Origin: Microbacterium natoriense
GTDB taxonomy: Bacteria; Actinomycetota; Actinomycetes; Actinomycetales; Microbacteriaceae
Assembly (NCBI RefSeq): GCF_030816295.1
Contig: NZ_JAUSXV010000001.1
Span: forward strand, 3,782,001-3,846,000
Length of the DNA: 64,000 nucleotides
Direction of reading: 5' to 3'
Each line of letters begins with the position of its first letter. Position 1 is the stretch's first letter. This document shows, piece by piece, positions 52,901 through 61,305 of this stretch. The notes beneath the pieces are model-generated. The model was not told where the DNA came from, searched no databases, and worked only from the letters and a program-made list of their open reading frames with translations. A program made the position numbers and the translations under genes.

Positions 52901-54551
52901 GACGATCGCCGGGGTTCCGCGGATCGCCGCGATCGAAGACGCCGGCCGCCTGCGCGATGCGCTGGGAGCCGCTCTCCCCACCGGCATCCCCGTCGCCTTC
53001 CTGGAACCGGTGGCCGATCCGCTCGGCGATCTCGTCGCGCGGCATGCCCGCACGCACGGACCATTCACGACGGATGCCACAGCTCTCCGATTCGGCATCG
53101 GAACCGCTGTCGCGCGGCACACGCTGCAGCGCCTGGAGCAGGCCGGACGGATCACGAGCGGATACTTCCTGCCCACGGCCGCAGGCTCCGCCGACGATCT
53201 CGAATGGTGCGACACGGAGGTGCTCCGGCGGCTGCGGATGCGCTCGCTCGCCGCGATCCGCGGGTCGGTCGAGCCGGTCTCCCCTGAGGCCTACGCGCGG
53301 TTCCTGCCCGACTGGCAGCATCTCTCCCGGCCGCTCGAAGGACTCGACGGCGTGCTCACGGTGATAGAGCAGTTCGCAGGCGTGCCCATCCCGGCGAGCG
53401 CCTGGGAGTCGCTGGTCCTCCCTTCGCGAGTGCGTGATTACACCCCGGCCATGCTCGACGAGCTCACCTCCTCGGGCGAGGTCGTCTGGGCCGGCAACGG
53501 CTCGCTCCCGGGACGAGACGGGTGGGTGTCGCTGCACCCGGCAGACCTGGCCCCTTTCACGCTGCCCGAATCGGATGCCGAGATCGGCGACGATTCGCTC
53601 GAGGAGCAGCTGCTCGCAGCTCTCGGCGCGGGAGGCGCGTACTTCGCCGCCCAGCTCAAGGAGATGACCGGAGCCGAGAACGAGCAGTCCGTGCTCGAAG
53701 CCCTGTGGAGTCTCGCCTGGTCGAGCCGCGTGACGAACGACACCTTCGCGCCGATCCGTTCGCTGCTCGCTGGCGGTTCCCAAGCCCACAAGGTGACCCG
53801 CCGCGCCCCGCGCACCCGCACCTATCGCGGCGTCTCGCTCGCGCGCACCGCACCCCGCCCGACATCTCTCGGTGGGCGGTGGTCGCTGCTTCCGGCGCTC
53901 GACGCTTCGACCGGCTCATCGGCCCAGGATGCGGCGAGGCGCGCGACCGTCACCGCGGGGCTGCTCCTGGACCGCTACGGCGTGGTCACGCGCGGCGCGG
54001 TGCAGGCCGAGGGCGTGCCCGGCGGCTTCGCCCAGGCGTACCGCGTTCTCGCCGGATTCGAGGAGGCGGGGCACTGCCGCCGCGGATACGTGATCGAGCG
54101 ACTGGGGGCTGCGCAGTTCGCGGCATCCGCCACCGTCGATCGCCTCCGCACGTTCGCGGGTCTCGCCGACCCGCCCCCGCGGCACGCAGTCACCCTCGCC
54201 GCGACAGATCCCGCGAACCCGTACGGCGCCGCGCTCGGCTGGCCCCGCCGCGACGGCGTCTCGCATCGTCCCGGCCGAAAAGCAGGAGGGCTGGTCGTGC
54301 TCGTCGACGGCGCTCTCGTGCTCTACCTCGAGCGCGGAGGGCGCACGGTGCTGTCGTTCAGCGACGATCCGGACCTGCTGCGGGCCGCCGCATCCGACCT
54401 GGCGAGCACCGCTCGAACGCGGCGCCTTGAAACGCTCACCGTCGAGAAGGTCAACGGCGAGGGCGTGTACGGCACCGAGTTCGCACTCGCGCTGCACGAG
54501 GCAGGTTTCGTCGTGACGCCGCGCGGATACACGCTCCGCAAGGCGGTGTGA
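49956..54551 (+). CDS. lhr: ATP-dependent helicase Lhr
   Basis: 1531 residues, the full length of bacterial Lhr. The SF2 core contains VVAPTGSGKTLSAF (Walker A, about 50), IIDEVHAVAA (DEVH box), SSLELGIDMGAVDLVIQV and LQRVGRAGHQVGE (motif VI). A winged-helix/bridge region and the large Lhr C-terminal domain (about residues 870-1530) follow. Lhr unwinds DNA-RNA or RNA-DNA hybrids during DNA repair. The start MGDVLDRFTPATQDWFRGAF is conserved. CATGAT six bases before the ATG suggests leaderless translation. The neighbouring Nei glycosylase is also a repair gene. Confidence 0.95.
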   Translation: MGDVLDRFTPATQDWFRGAFSAPTPAQAGAWQAISAGKHALVVAPTGSGKTLSAFLWAIDSVFRERMQITDAAPRKDASRTRILYISPLKALGVDVERNLRSPLIGIGQSARRLGVTAPSVTVGVRSGDTTSSDRRKLVADPPDILITTPESLYLMLTSRAGETLRDVHTVIIDEVHAVAATKRGAHLAVSLERLDALRSARGAQAPAQRIGLSATVRPIDEVARFLGGSAPVEIVAPPASKTFELGVIVPMDDMTNPPPPPGVTAPVDGEPAEYSEVTGSVWPHVEEAIVDRILQNNSTIVFANSRRLAERLTGRLNEIYSERNGIALPEASVPAAMMAQAGATAGADPVLAKAHHGSVSKEQRAQVEEELKSGILRCVVATSSLELGIDMGAVDLVIQVEAPPSAASGLQRVGRAGHQVGEISRAALFPKHRGDVLHTAIVTERMLAGKIEAIQVPRNPLDILAQQTVAASALGEISVEEWFETVRRSAPFQSLPRSAYEATLDLLAGRFPSDEFAELRPRLIWDRDAGTLTGRPGAQRIAVTSGGTIPDRGLFGVFVAGETTGARVGELDEEMVYESRVGDVFTLGTTSWRIAEITHDRVNVIPAYGQPGKVPFWHGDGIGRPFELGEALGRFSREVSAATPEKAAQRLIEAGLDEQARANLMAHLTEQREATGTLPTDRTLTVERGHDEVGDWRVILHSPYGMKVHAPWALAINARVRERLGVEGSAVASDDGIIVRIPDADAEPPGAELFVFDPDELEQLVTDEVGGSALFASRFRECAARSLLMPRMNPNKRTPLWQQRQRSAQLLEVARRHPTFPVILETLREVLQDVYDLPSLRRLATSIADRRVRLVETEPAQPSPYARDLLFGYVGAFMYEGDSPLAERRAAALSVDPALLGELLGTVELRELLDPDVIAQFEREAQRLDPERHARGLEGVADLLRMLGPLDAAEVGARLEEPSEARDHLDALIAARRAIPVTIAGVPRIAAIEDAGRLRDALGAALPTGIPVAFLEPVADPLGDLVARHARTHGPFTTDATALRFGIGTAVARHTLQRLEQAGRITSGYFLPTAAGSADDLEWCDTEVLRRLRMRSLAAIRGSVEPVSPEAYARFLPDWQHLSRPLEGLDGVLTVIEQFAGVPIPASAWESLVLPSRVRDYTPAMLDELTSSGEVVWAGNGSLPGRDGWVSLHPADLAPFTLPESDAEIGDDSLEEQLLAALGAGGAYFAAQLKEMTGAENEQSVLEALWSLAWSSRVTNDTFAPIRSLLAGGSQAHKVTRRAPRTRTYRGVSLARTAPRPTSLGGRWSLLPALDASTGSSAQDAARRATVTAGLLLDRYGVVTRGAVQAEGVPGGFAQAYRVLAGFEEAGHCRRGYVIERLGAAQFAASATVDRLRTFAGLADPPPRHAVTLAATDPANPYGAALGWPRRDGVSHRPGRKAGGLVVLVDGALVLYLERGGRTVLSFSDDPDLLRAAASDLASTARTRRLETLTVEKVNGEGVYGTEFALALHEAGFVVTPRGYTLRKAV

Positions 54552-54570
54552 CCCCCGTACGCTGAGACAC

Positions 54571-55350
54571 ATGATCCAGGAATTCGGCGCCGGAATCCGC
54601 ACCCTGATCCGCGGGTTCGGGCTGTGGCGCACCCGCCCTGGCCTGATGAACCTCGGTCTCATCCCGGCAGTCATATCGATCTTGCTCCTGGGCGCCCTGC
54701 TGCTGCCGCTGATCTTCGGAATGACCTCGATCTCGGCGTGGCTCACTCCCTTCGCCGAGGAGTGGCCCGCGCCGTGGAAGGGTCTGCTGCGCGGCGCCGT
54801 CGGCTTCGTGATCGTCGCCGCCGCGATCGCCCTGTCGACCGCGGTGTTCAGCGCGCTCACGCTGACGATCGGGGACCCCTTCTATCAGCGCATCTGGCAC
54901 GCGGTCGAGGTGGATCTCGGCAACCCGCCACCCGAGGACGGCGGCGGTTTCTGGACAGCGCTGGGCGAGGGGCTCCGGCTCGTCGTCCTCGGCATCCTCA
55001 CCGCGCTGCTGGTGCTGCTGATCGGGTTCGTCCCGCTGGTGGGTGGCATCCTCGGCGGAGTGCTCGGCGTGGTGCTCTCCGGCAGGCTGCTCGCCCGAGA
55101 GCTCACCGGGCGCTCCTTCGACGCGCGCAATCTCAGCCCCGCCGATCGCGCGGCCCTGTTCTCGGGGAGCAGAGCGCGGGTGCTGGGGTTCGGAGTCGCC
55201 ACGCAGCTGTGCTTCCTGATCCCCGGCGGGGCGGTCGTGGTCATGCCTGTCGCCGTGGCCGCATCGACCATGCTCGCGCGAGACATGATGGCTCGGACGC
55301 CACTCGCGGCCCTGCCCCCGGCGCTTCCCCCGACCCCCGGGCAGGCCTGA
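54571..55350 (+). CDS. EI24 domain-containing membrane protein
   Basis: 259 residues, EI24/CysZ-like, with hydrophobic segments at about 30-58, 80-105, 140-175 and 205-235. The starting IRTLIRGFGLWRTRPGLMNLGLIP and the ISAWLTPF region are typical. CysZ-like proteins import sulfate in enterobacteria. The role in actinobacteria is unclear. TACGCT lies seven bases before the ATG. Its stop shares one base with the glycosylase start (TGATG). Confidence 0.87.
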   Translation: MIQEFGAGIRTLIRGFGLWRTRPGLMNLGLIPAVISILLLGALLLPLIFGMTSISAWLTPFAEEWPAPWKGLLRGAVGFVIVAAAIALSTAVFSALTLTIGDPFYQRIWHAVEVDLGNPPPEDGGGFWTALGEGLRLVVLGILTALLVLLIGFVPLVGGILGGVLGVVLSGRLLARELTGRSFDARNLSPADRAALFSGSRARVLGFGVATQLCFLIPGGAVVVMPVAVAASTMLARDMMARTPLAALPPALPPTPGQA

Positions 55351-56138
55351 TGCCCGAGGGCGACACCGTCTTCCGCACCGCGCACCGTCTCGACCATGCG
55401 CTGGCGGGCTCCGACGTGACCCGGTTCGACCTGCGCGTTCCGCAAGCGGCGACGGTCGATCTGACGGGCCAGGTCGTGCAGGGCGTCGCCTCCCGCGGCA
55501 AGCACCTGCTGATGCGCATCGGCGACTTCACGGTACATTCGCATCTGCGCATGGACGGCGCATGGTTCGTCTACCGGCCGGGTGAGAAGTGGCGGCATCC
55601 GGCCTTCAAAGTGCGCGCGATCGTCGGCACGGACGCCTGCGAAGCCGTGGGCGTCGACATCGCCGAGATCGAGGTCGTGCCGACACACGATGAGGAGTCA
55701 CTCGTCGGCTATCTCGGCCCCGATCCGCTCGCGCCCGACTGGGACGCGGAGGAGGCGGTCCGCAGGCTCGGAGCGGATGCTCGCAGCATCCACGTCGCTC
55801 TGCTCGATCAGCGCAACGTGGCGGGTTTCGGCAACGAGTACGCGGCGGAACTCCTGTTCCTGCGCGGGATCCTTCCGACCACCCCGACGCCGGATGTCGA
55901 CGTCGCCGCGCTTGTCGACCTCGGCGTGCGCACGATCCGCGCCAATCGCGATCGCGTCGATCGCACCTTCACCGGCGTGAATCGTCGAGGGCACACGACC
56001 TGGGTCTACGGCAGAGCCGGACGCCCCTGCAGGCGCTGCGGGACGCCGATCAGAAAGGGCTCGCAGGGCGCAGATCCGACCCGCGAACGCGTCACGTTCT
56101 GGTGCCCGAACTGCCAGCGATCCCCTCTGGGTTCCTGA
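55350..56138 (+). CDS. Fpg/Nei family DNA glycosylase (Nei2-like)
   Basis: 262 residues. The mature N-terminus PEGDTVFRTAHRLD supplies the catalytic Pro2 and Glu3. The H2TH region is RSIHVALLDQRNVAGFGNEYAAELLFLRGI. A C-terminal zinc finger has C-x2-C (CRRCG) and C-x2-C (CPNCQ), 20 or so residues apart. It removes oxidised bases and nicks the strand. MPEGDTV is characteristic of the actinobacterial Nei2 group. Its stop codon lies inside a common Microbacteriaceae repeat. Confidence 0.93.
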   Translation: MPEGDTVFRTAHRLDHALAGSDVTRFDLRVPQAATVDLTGQVVQGVASRGKHLLMRIGDFTVHSHLRMDGAWFVYRPGEKWRHPAFKVRAIVGTDACEAVGVDIAEIEVVPTHDEESLVGYLGPDPLAPDWDAEEAVRRLGADARSIHVALLDQRNVAGFGNEYAAELLFLRGILPTTPTPDVDVAALVDLGVRTIRANRDRVDRTFTGVNRRGHTTWVYGRAGRPCRRCGTPIRKGSQGADPTRERVTFWCPNCQRSPLGS

Positions 56139-56150
56139 GCTTGTCGAAGG
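56130..56150. repeat. Microbacteriaceae-type GAGCTTGTCGAAGG repeat supplying a stop codon
   Basis: GGTTCCTGAGCTTGTCGAAGG matches an intergenic repeat widely known in Microbacterium and relatives. The TGA within it is the glycosylase stop codon (56136-56138), so the repeat has probably changed the C-terminus of the gene. Confidence 0.6.
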
Positions 56151-56226
56151 ATCACCACCCGGGAATGAATCCGGATGATCCGTGGTTGTTGCTATATCCG
56201 GAGAACTCCGGAACACGGGAGGAATC

Positions 56227-56634
56227 GTGGGCAAGAACTACGTCGACATCGAGAACGACCAGGGTGGCACGCTGCGGTACCGCAAGCACGCCAACGGTCG
56301 CGGCCTCGTCGCGCACGGCGCGAAGGTGCATCCGATGGCGCACATCGAAGCAGGTGCGTACATCGAGCCCGGCGCCCGCGTGGGTAAGGGAGCGACCATC
56401 GCACGAGGTGCGTGGATCGACGCGGATGCCGTAATCGGCGACAACGCGCACATCGACGCGCACGCGCATGTGGGTCAGGGCGCCGCGATCGGCGACGGCG
56501 CGCATGTGGGAGTCCGCACGGAGATCGGCCCGGGCGCGCGCATCGTGCGCGGAGCCCGCATCGGCGACGACGAGACCGTCGCGGCAGGGCTCACCGTCGC
56601 CACCGACCCGAAGGGCCTCTGGCTCGCCGCCTGA
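56227..56634 (+). CDS. Hexapeptide-repeat (left-handed beta-helix) protein
   Basis: 135 residues from GTG 56227, with GGAGGA upstream. Residues 35-120 or so follow the hexapeptide rule (I/V/A-G-x-x-x-x): HIEAGAYIEPGARVGKGATIARGAWIDADAVIGDNAH. This forms a left-handed parallel beta-helix, as in acyltransferases and gamma-carbonic anhydrases. No clear catalytic His of acyltransferases or metal triad of carbonic anhydrase can be placed with confidence, so the function is unassigned. Confidence 0.8.
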   Translation: MGKNYVDIENDQGGTLRYRKHANGRGLVAHGAKVHPMAHIEAGAYIEPGARVGKGATIARGAWIDADAVIGDNAHIDAHAHVGQGAAIGDGAHVGVRTEIGPGARIVRGARIGDDETVAAGLTVATDPKGLWLAA

Positions 56635-56668
56635 GCACGGGCGCGCACTCGCGAACAGCGAGCGCCGG

Positions 56669-57328
56669 CTACAGCAGTCGGCGCTCCGACGCCCAGACCG
56701 TGAGTTCGTGCCGCGATGACAGCTGCAGCTTGCGCAGCACTGCCGAGACGTGGGTCTCGACCGTCTTGATCGAGATGAACAGCTCGGCAGCCACCTCTTT
56801 GTAGGCGTAGCCGCGAGCGATCAGGCGCATGACCTCCTGCTCTCGTGCGGAGAGGCGGTCGAGTTCGTCCTGAGCCGTCGCCGTCTCACCGGACACGGCG
56901 CCGAAGGCGTCGAGCACGAACCCTGCGAGACGCGGCGAGAACACCGCGTCTCCTCCGGCGACTGCGTGCACAGCGCGGCTGACCTCGGCTCCCGATGAGC
57001 CCTTCGTGATGTACCCGCGGGCGCCGGCTCGGATCACCCGCACGACGTCTTCTGCGGCATCCGACACGCTCAGAGCGAGGAAACGGGTCGCGGTCGGCTG
57101 CGAGCCGCGGAGGACCGCTTCGCCGCCCGTCGCTTCCGCCCCGGAACCGCCAGGAAGGTGCACGTCGAGCAGAACGACGTCCGGCGACGTCTCGCGGATC
57201 ACCGCGATCGCGCTGGGCACGTCTGCGGCCTCGCCGACCACGTCGACGCTCGCATCGAGGTCGGCGCGCAGCCCCGAGCGGAAGATCGAGTGATCGTCCA
57301 CGATCACGACGCGGATGCCGTCAGACAC
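56669..57328 (-). CDS. LuxR-family (NarL type) response regulator
   Basis: 219 residues. The receiver domain has VVIVDDHSIFRSGLRADL, the phosphorylated Asp in VVLLDVHLPGGSG (about residue 55) and the conserved Lys in GYITKGSSG. A C-terminal LuxR HTH follows (LSAREQEVMRLIARGYAYKEVAAELFISIKTVETHVSAVLRKL). The start is GTG at 57328, overlapping the kinase stop by eight bases, so the pair is coupled. It probably binds the direct repeats in front of the divergent PspC gene. Confidence 0.93.
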   Translation of the reverse strand: MSDGIRVVIVDDHSIFRSGLRADLDASVDVVGEAADVPSAIAVIRETSPDVVLLDVHLPGGSGAEATGGEAVLRGSQPTATRFLALSVSDAAEDVVRVIRAGARGYITKGSSGAEVSRAVHAVAGGDAVFSPRLAGFVLDAFGAVSGETATAQDELDRLSAREQEVMRLIARGYAYKEVAAELFISIKTVETHVSAVLRKLQLSSRHELTVWASERRLL

Positions 57329-58493
57329 GGGTTTCTCCTCCTGCCGGGAGGTGCAGGTGCACCTCGGTGCCGTTCTCATCGCTGCGCACGCTGCCCGAGC
57401 CTCCGGAGCGGCGCATCCGGCCCACGATCGACTCGCGCACGCCCAGCCGATCGCTCGGCACCTCATCGAGCGTGAATCCGCGCCCGCGGTCGCGGATGAA
57501 CACGTCGACCCCGGCCGCGCTGCCTTCGATGTACACCGAGATCTCCCCGCCCGCATGCCTCGCGGCGTTCAGCATCGCCTCCCGAGCGGCCGCTGCCAGG
57601 CCGCCGCTCGCGCGCTCCGCCGACATGCCGGCCGAGACCACGTCGATGCGCACGGGGAAGTCGAGTTCGAGAGCACCCGCGTAGTCGCGGAGATCGGTGG
57701 GCAGGTCGCCGTCGGCGGGTGCGTCGCCGTCGTACAGCCAGGCGCGAAGCTCGCGCTCCTGCGCTCGGGCCAGCCGCGCCGCCTCGCTCGATGCGCCGGC
57801 GCGGTTCTGGATCAGCGCGAGGGTCTGCAGAACCGAATCGTGCAGGTGCGCGGCCATCTCGCTGCGCTGCTCCTCGCGGATGCGTCGTACCCGCTCGCCG
57901 GCGAGCTCGCGCCAGCGATGCACGAACGTCGAGGACAGCACTGCAAGGAGCCCCGCGAGCGGGAGCAGCACGAGAGCGGGAGCGGCGCCTGGCCGCATGA
58001 CGAGCAGCAGGCCGAACACCCCGGCCAGCAGCAGAGCGGCCAGCACCAGGACGATCATCGAGTGGCGCGGCCCGCGCGCGGTGTCGGTGCGGTCGATCAG
58101 CGCGGCCCAGAGGCCTGCGCCGGCGGCGAGAGCGGATGTCGCTCCGACGACGACAGCTGCCGTCGGCGACGATGCGACGTATCCACTGAGCCCCCACGTG
58201 AGCACTGCGAGAGCTCCGACAGCGGCGGCGACCACGAGCATCCACGCCACCGGCATCCGTCTGGTCGGTGGGCTCTCCCCGTCGGCCCACGGCGTGAACA
58301 GCCAGCACCACGCGTACAGCAGCACGCCCGCGCCGCCGCACAGGGCGAGCGCGATGAACAGCGCGCGCACCGTCCAGAGCCTTGCCCCCAGGTGCCTGGC
58401 CAGCCCCGCGCTCACGCCCGCGACCACGCAGTCCCGGTCGCGCTCCAGCGGCGGCCGCGTGCGCGCGGGCGCCGGAACGGTGGAAGAGGGCAT
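57321..58493 (-). CDS. PspC-domain sensor histidine kinase
   Basis: About 390 residues. An N-terminal PspC domain (RDCVVAGVSAGLARHLGARLWTVRALFIALALCGG) is followed by several membrane helices. A HisKA_3 dimerisation box carries the phosphorylated His in EMAAHLHDSVLQTLALIQ, and an ATPase domain follows (AREAMLNAARHAGGEISVYIEG and DRGRGFTLDEVPSDRLGVRESI). The PspC-kinase fusion is common in actinobacteria. It likely senses membrane or envelope stress. ATG 58493 is used; 58505 is possible. It is divergent from the PspC protein gene. Confidence 0.9.
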   Translation of the reverse strand: MPSSTVPAPARTRPPLERDRDCVVAGVSAGLARHLGARLWTVRALFIALALCGGAGVLLYAWCWLFTPWADGESPPTRRMPVAWMLVVAAAVGALAVLTWGLSGYVASSPTAAVVVGATSALAAGAGLWAALIDRTDTARGPRHSMIVLVLAALLLAGVFGLLLVMRPGAAPALVLLPLAGLLAVLSSTFVHRWRELAGERVRRIREEQRSEMAAHLHDSVLQTLALIQNRAGASSEAARLARAQERELRAWLYDGDAPADGDLPTDLRDYAGALELDFPVRIDVVSAGMSAERASGGLAAAAREAMLNAARHAGGEISVYIEGSAAGVDVFIRDRGRGFTLDEVPSDRLGVRESIVGRMRRSGGSGSVRSDENGTEVHLHLPAGGETRV

Positions 58494-58531
58494 GACGCCA
58501 TCCAACCATTCGCCCCGCCCCGAGCGCCGCG

Positions 58532-58562
58532 TCAGGGGTCAGAATCAGGGGTCGCTCAGGGG
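58532..58562. promoter_or_regulatory. Direct repeats of TCAGGGG in the divergent PspC promoter region
   Basis: TCAGGGGTC occurs at 58532 and 58545, and TCAGGGG at 58556, spaced 13 and 11 bases, close to one helical turn each. This is the expected pattern for a LuxR-type response regulator and lies between the kinase and PspC genes. Confidence 0.5.
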
Positions 58563-58607
58563 AACACCCCATGGCGGCGTGCGAGCGGATGCCGGGAGGA
58601 TCGACTC

Positions 58608-60206
58608 ATGACGATTCCCACCGAGCCGCCGATCGCGGAACCGGACGCCGCTTCCGCGCCACCTTCGCCTTCTCCTTCTCCCTCTCCCGCCCCGCACAGC
58701 AGCGACCGATTCTTCCTGTGGGTCGCCGGTCTGGGCGTGGCACGCTCGGAGGGCTGGCTCGGCGGCGTCGCCGCCGGTATCGCCGCGCGGTTGCGCATCG
58801 ACCCGCTGATCGTGCGGGGAGTGCTCGTCGTCGCCGCGCTTTTCGGGTTGCCCGTGATCTTCCTCTACGCCCTCGCCTGGGCTCTACTGCCGGATGCCGA
58901 CGGTCGGACTCACGCCCGAGACCTGATGCGCCGCGACTATCAGCCGGTGCAGCTCGGCATCCTCGCGATGGCGGTCATCGGCCTGATCCCGACCGCGCCT
59001 CTCACCGGCACCGTCTTCGGCCTGGGCTACGTCAACTGGTCGGCCCTGTCGATCCTCAGCTGGATCGCCGGCCTCGGAATCGTGGTCGTCCTGCTCGTTC
59101 TCATCGTGCGCGCCGCAAGTCGCGCCCCGGGTGCTTCTGCGCCGGATCTGCCGATGGCTTCTGCAGACCCGGCGGCCCCGGCCGCGCCCGTCACCCTCGG
59201 CGTTTCGGGTACGCCCGAGGGTGCGGGCGCCCCTTTTTCGGGTGCCGGTCTGCCACCCGCATCACCGTATGGTGCGCCCGTCGTCGACCCGTCCTGGGCT
59301 GCGCCGTCGGCAGATTCTCCGCAGTTCGTCCGCCCCGAGCCCCCCGCCGCGCCGGCCGCGAACGACGCGGAATCCGTGGCGGCCTGGCGTGAGCAGCACG
59401 CGGCCTGGCGGAACCAGGATCAGGCGTGGCGACGGCAGCAGCAGGATGCGGAGCGCGCGGTGCGCGACCAGTTGCGCCGCGAACGGCAGGCCGAAGCGGC
59501 CGTGTTCGCCGCTGCAGCCGCGGAACGACAGCGCATCCGCCGTGCGTCGAACCCACGTGCGAGCTTCGCCTACGTCGCCGCCGTGATCGGCCTGGCGATC
59601 GTCGTCGGGGCCGGTGTCGGCCTCTGGGGAGGCTTCGGCGCCACCGCCGGAGCGATCGGCGCATTGGCCGCCGCGCTCGTTCTGGCGATCGGCATGATCG
59701 TCGCGGGACTGTGGCGTCGGCGCAGCGGGTTCCTCGCCTTCGCGACCGTGGCGACTCTCGTCGGCGGTCTGATCGCCGGAGCGGCGAGCACCGTCCCGCA
59801 GGTGACGTGGGGCACAGCCGGGATCTCGAACTATCCCTCGACGAGCATGGTGCATGTATTCGGCGACTTGCACATCGATCTGATGCCGCTTCCCGGAACG
59901 GTGCGACAGATCGAAGTGACCAAGGGCACCGGACAGACCACCATCGGCGTGCAGCCCGGGGTGCGGCTGGATCTCCGCGCTTCGGTCGGTGCAGGCGCAA
60001 CAGTCGACTGGATCCGCGTCGACGGAGAGACAGGGCAGGTCATCGACAGCGGGGCATGGACGCCGGAAACGCGCGCCGGCGAGCGGATCGTCGACGCGCA
60101 GATCTCCGCCGAGAGTGCGAGCACGACGACGAACCAGCCCGTGATCATCGATCAACGCCGCGGCGATATCCGCGTCATCATCTACGAATCGGAGAAGGCA
60201 GAATGA
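58608..60206 (+). CDS. PspC domain-containing membrane protein with LiaF-like C-terminus
   Basis: 532 residues. A Pro/Ser-rich N-terminus leads into a PspC domain (ARSEGWLGGVAAGIAARLRIDPLIVRGVLVVAALFG), followed by membrane helices (about 78-98, 115-170). A charged Pro/Gln/Ala-rich middle includes a predicted coil around WREQHAAWRNQDQAWRRQQQ. Three or four more helices follow, then a beta-rich extracytoplasmic end (MVHVFGDLHIDLMPLPGTVRQIEV) resembling the LiaF/YvqF cell-wall response domain. GGGAGGA precedes the ATG at 58608. A target or regulator of the divergent kinase is the likely role. Confidence 0.88.
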   Translation: MTIPTEPPIAEPDAASAPPSPSPSPSPAPHSSDRFFLWVAGLGVARSEGWLGGVAAGIAARLRIDPLIVRGVLVVAALFGLPVIFLYALAWALLPDADGRTHARDLMRRDYQPVQLGILAMAVIGLIPTAPLTGTVFGLGYVNWSALSILSWIAGLGIVVVLLVLIVRAASRAPGASAPDLPMASADPAAPAAPVTLGVSGTPEGAGAPFSGAGLPPASPYGAPVVDPSWAAPSADSPQFVRPEPPAAPAANDAESVAAWREQHAAWRNQDQAWRRQQQDAERAVRDQLRRERQAEAAVFAAAAAERQRIRRASNPRASFAYVAAVIGLAIVVGAGVGLWGGFGATAGAIGALAAALVLAIGMIVAGLWRRRSGFLAFATVATLVGGLIAGAASTVPQVTWGTAGISNYPSTSMVHVFGDLHIDLMPLPGTVRQIEVTKGTGQTTIGVQPGVRLDLRASVGAGATVDWIRVDGETGQVIDSGAWTPETRAGERIVDAQISAESASTTTNQPVIIDQRRGDIRVIIYESEKAE

Positions 60207-60565
60207 GTAGCGACCTCGCAGGCGTCGAGTACGCGGCAATCACCCCCGCGGCATCCACGCCTGAGCTTCCCTCGACGGCCCCGACTCCCCCGCGCACCCG
60301 CTGGGCCGCGATCATCTGGGGAGCCATCTTCGCCGCGATCGCCGTAGTGGCGATCGGTCTGCTCGCCGACGGTCGCCGCAGCGACGACGTGAGCGACTGG
60401 ATCCTGTCGCTCACTCCGGCGTCGATCACCGCGATGGCTCTGCTGGCGCTCGGGGGCATCGTGCTGATCTGCGGGGCGATCGGACTCATCCGGCGTGTTC
60501 AGCGGCGTGCGGCAGCCTCCTGGTCCCCGTCGCAGCGCGGGGTGGACGGCGATACCCTGGCCTGA
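60203..60565 (+). CDS. Small hypothetical membrane protein coupled to the PspC gene
   Basis: 120 residues with two helices (about 34-55 and 74-96), the second rich in Leu/Ile/Gly. I do not recognise the family. It overlaps the PspC gene by ATGA and the LysR-like gene by one base, so the three are made from one message. Confidence 0.7.
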   Translation: MSSDLAGVEYAAITPAASTPELPSTAPTPPRTRWAAIIWGAIFAAIAVVAIGLLADGRRSDDVSDWILSLTPASITAMALLALGGIVLICGAIGLIRRVQRRAAASWSPSQRGVDGDTLA

Positions 60566-61287
60566 TGGCGAAACAACCTCGGCGTCCCGCCGGCCCCGTG
60601 CGCAGGAACAAGGCAGCGCCCGCCGAGCGGTTCCCGCCGCGCAAGCCGCCGAAGAAGACCGCCAAGGTCGTGTTCGACGCTCGGGCCGCAGCCCCCGACG
60701 AACCGCGCAGCTTCCGGCTGGGCGTGGTGGCCGGAGCGACGCCCGGCAAGTGGATCGATGCGTGGAAGGAGCGGATGCCCCGGGTGCCGCTCGAGCTCAT
60801 GCCGATCGAGGTCGCAGACCAGCGCTCGGCGATCGACGCGGTCGATGCGGCCCTCGTGCGGCTGCCCATCCCGGACGAGGATCTGCACGTCATCACGCTC
60901 TACGACGAGAGGCCGGTGGTCGTGGCCGGGATCGACTCGCATCTGCTCGCCGCCGACGAGCTGACGGTCGCCGACCTCGACGGGGAGGTCGTGATCGGAT
61001 TGATCGACGACGTCCTCGGCCCGCTCGACCTGCCGGGCACGACGCCCGCCTCCTTCGCTGCGCTGCCCGCCGCCGAGGCGATCGCGACGGCCGCCTCCGG
61101 AGTGGGGATCGTGATCGTACCGATGTCGCTCGCGCGGCTGCATCACCGCAAGGATGCCGACTACCGCGTGCTCGCCGACGGCCCCACCTCGACCGTGGCG
61201 CTGGTGTGGCCGCGCGACCGCACGACCGCCGACGTCGAGACCTTCGTCGGAATCGTCCGGGGGCGCACCGCGAACTCCTCGCGCTGA
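60565..61287 (+). CDS. LysR substrate-binding-like domain protein without HTH
   Basis: 240 residues. A basic, proline-rich N-terminus of about 45 residues (VRRNKAAPAERFPPRKPPKKTAK) precedes a periplasmic-binding-type effector domain (FRLGVVAGATPGKWIDAW...GVGIVIVPMSLARLHHRKD), as in LysR regulators. The DNA-binding HTH that LysR proteins carry at the N-terminus is absent. It may sense a ligand for another protein, and basic residues could bind nucleic acid. Translational coupling to the PspC operon is the only context clue. Confidence 0.8.
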   Translation: MAKQPRRPAGPVRRNKAAPAERFPPRKPPKKTAKVVFDARAAAPDEPRSFRLGVVAGATPGKWIDAWKERMPRVPLELMPIEVADQRSAIDAVDAALVRLPIPDEDLHVITLYDERPVVVAGIDSHLLAADELTVADLDGEVVIGLIDDVLGPLDLPGTTPASFAALPAAEAIATAASGVGIVIVPMSLARLHHRKDADYRVLADGPTSTVALVWPRDRTTADVETFVGIVRGRTANSSR

Positions 61288-61305
61288 GCGCCGAACCCCG
61301 CTGTC

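Noticed and set aside
49800..53789. A 1329-residue minus-strand open frame opposite lhr
   Set aside because: It is the antisense shadow of a clearly recognisable helicase and shows no domain.
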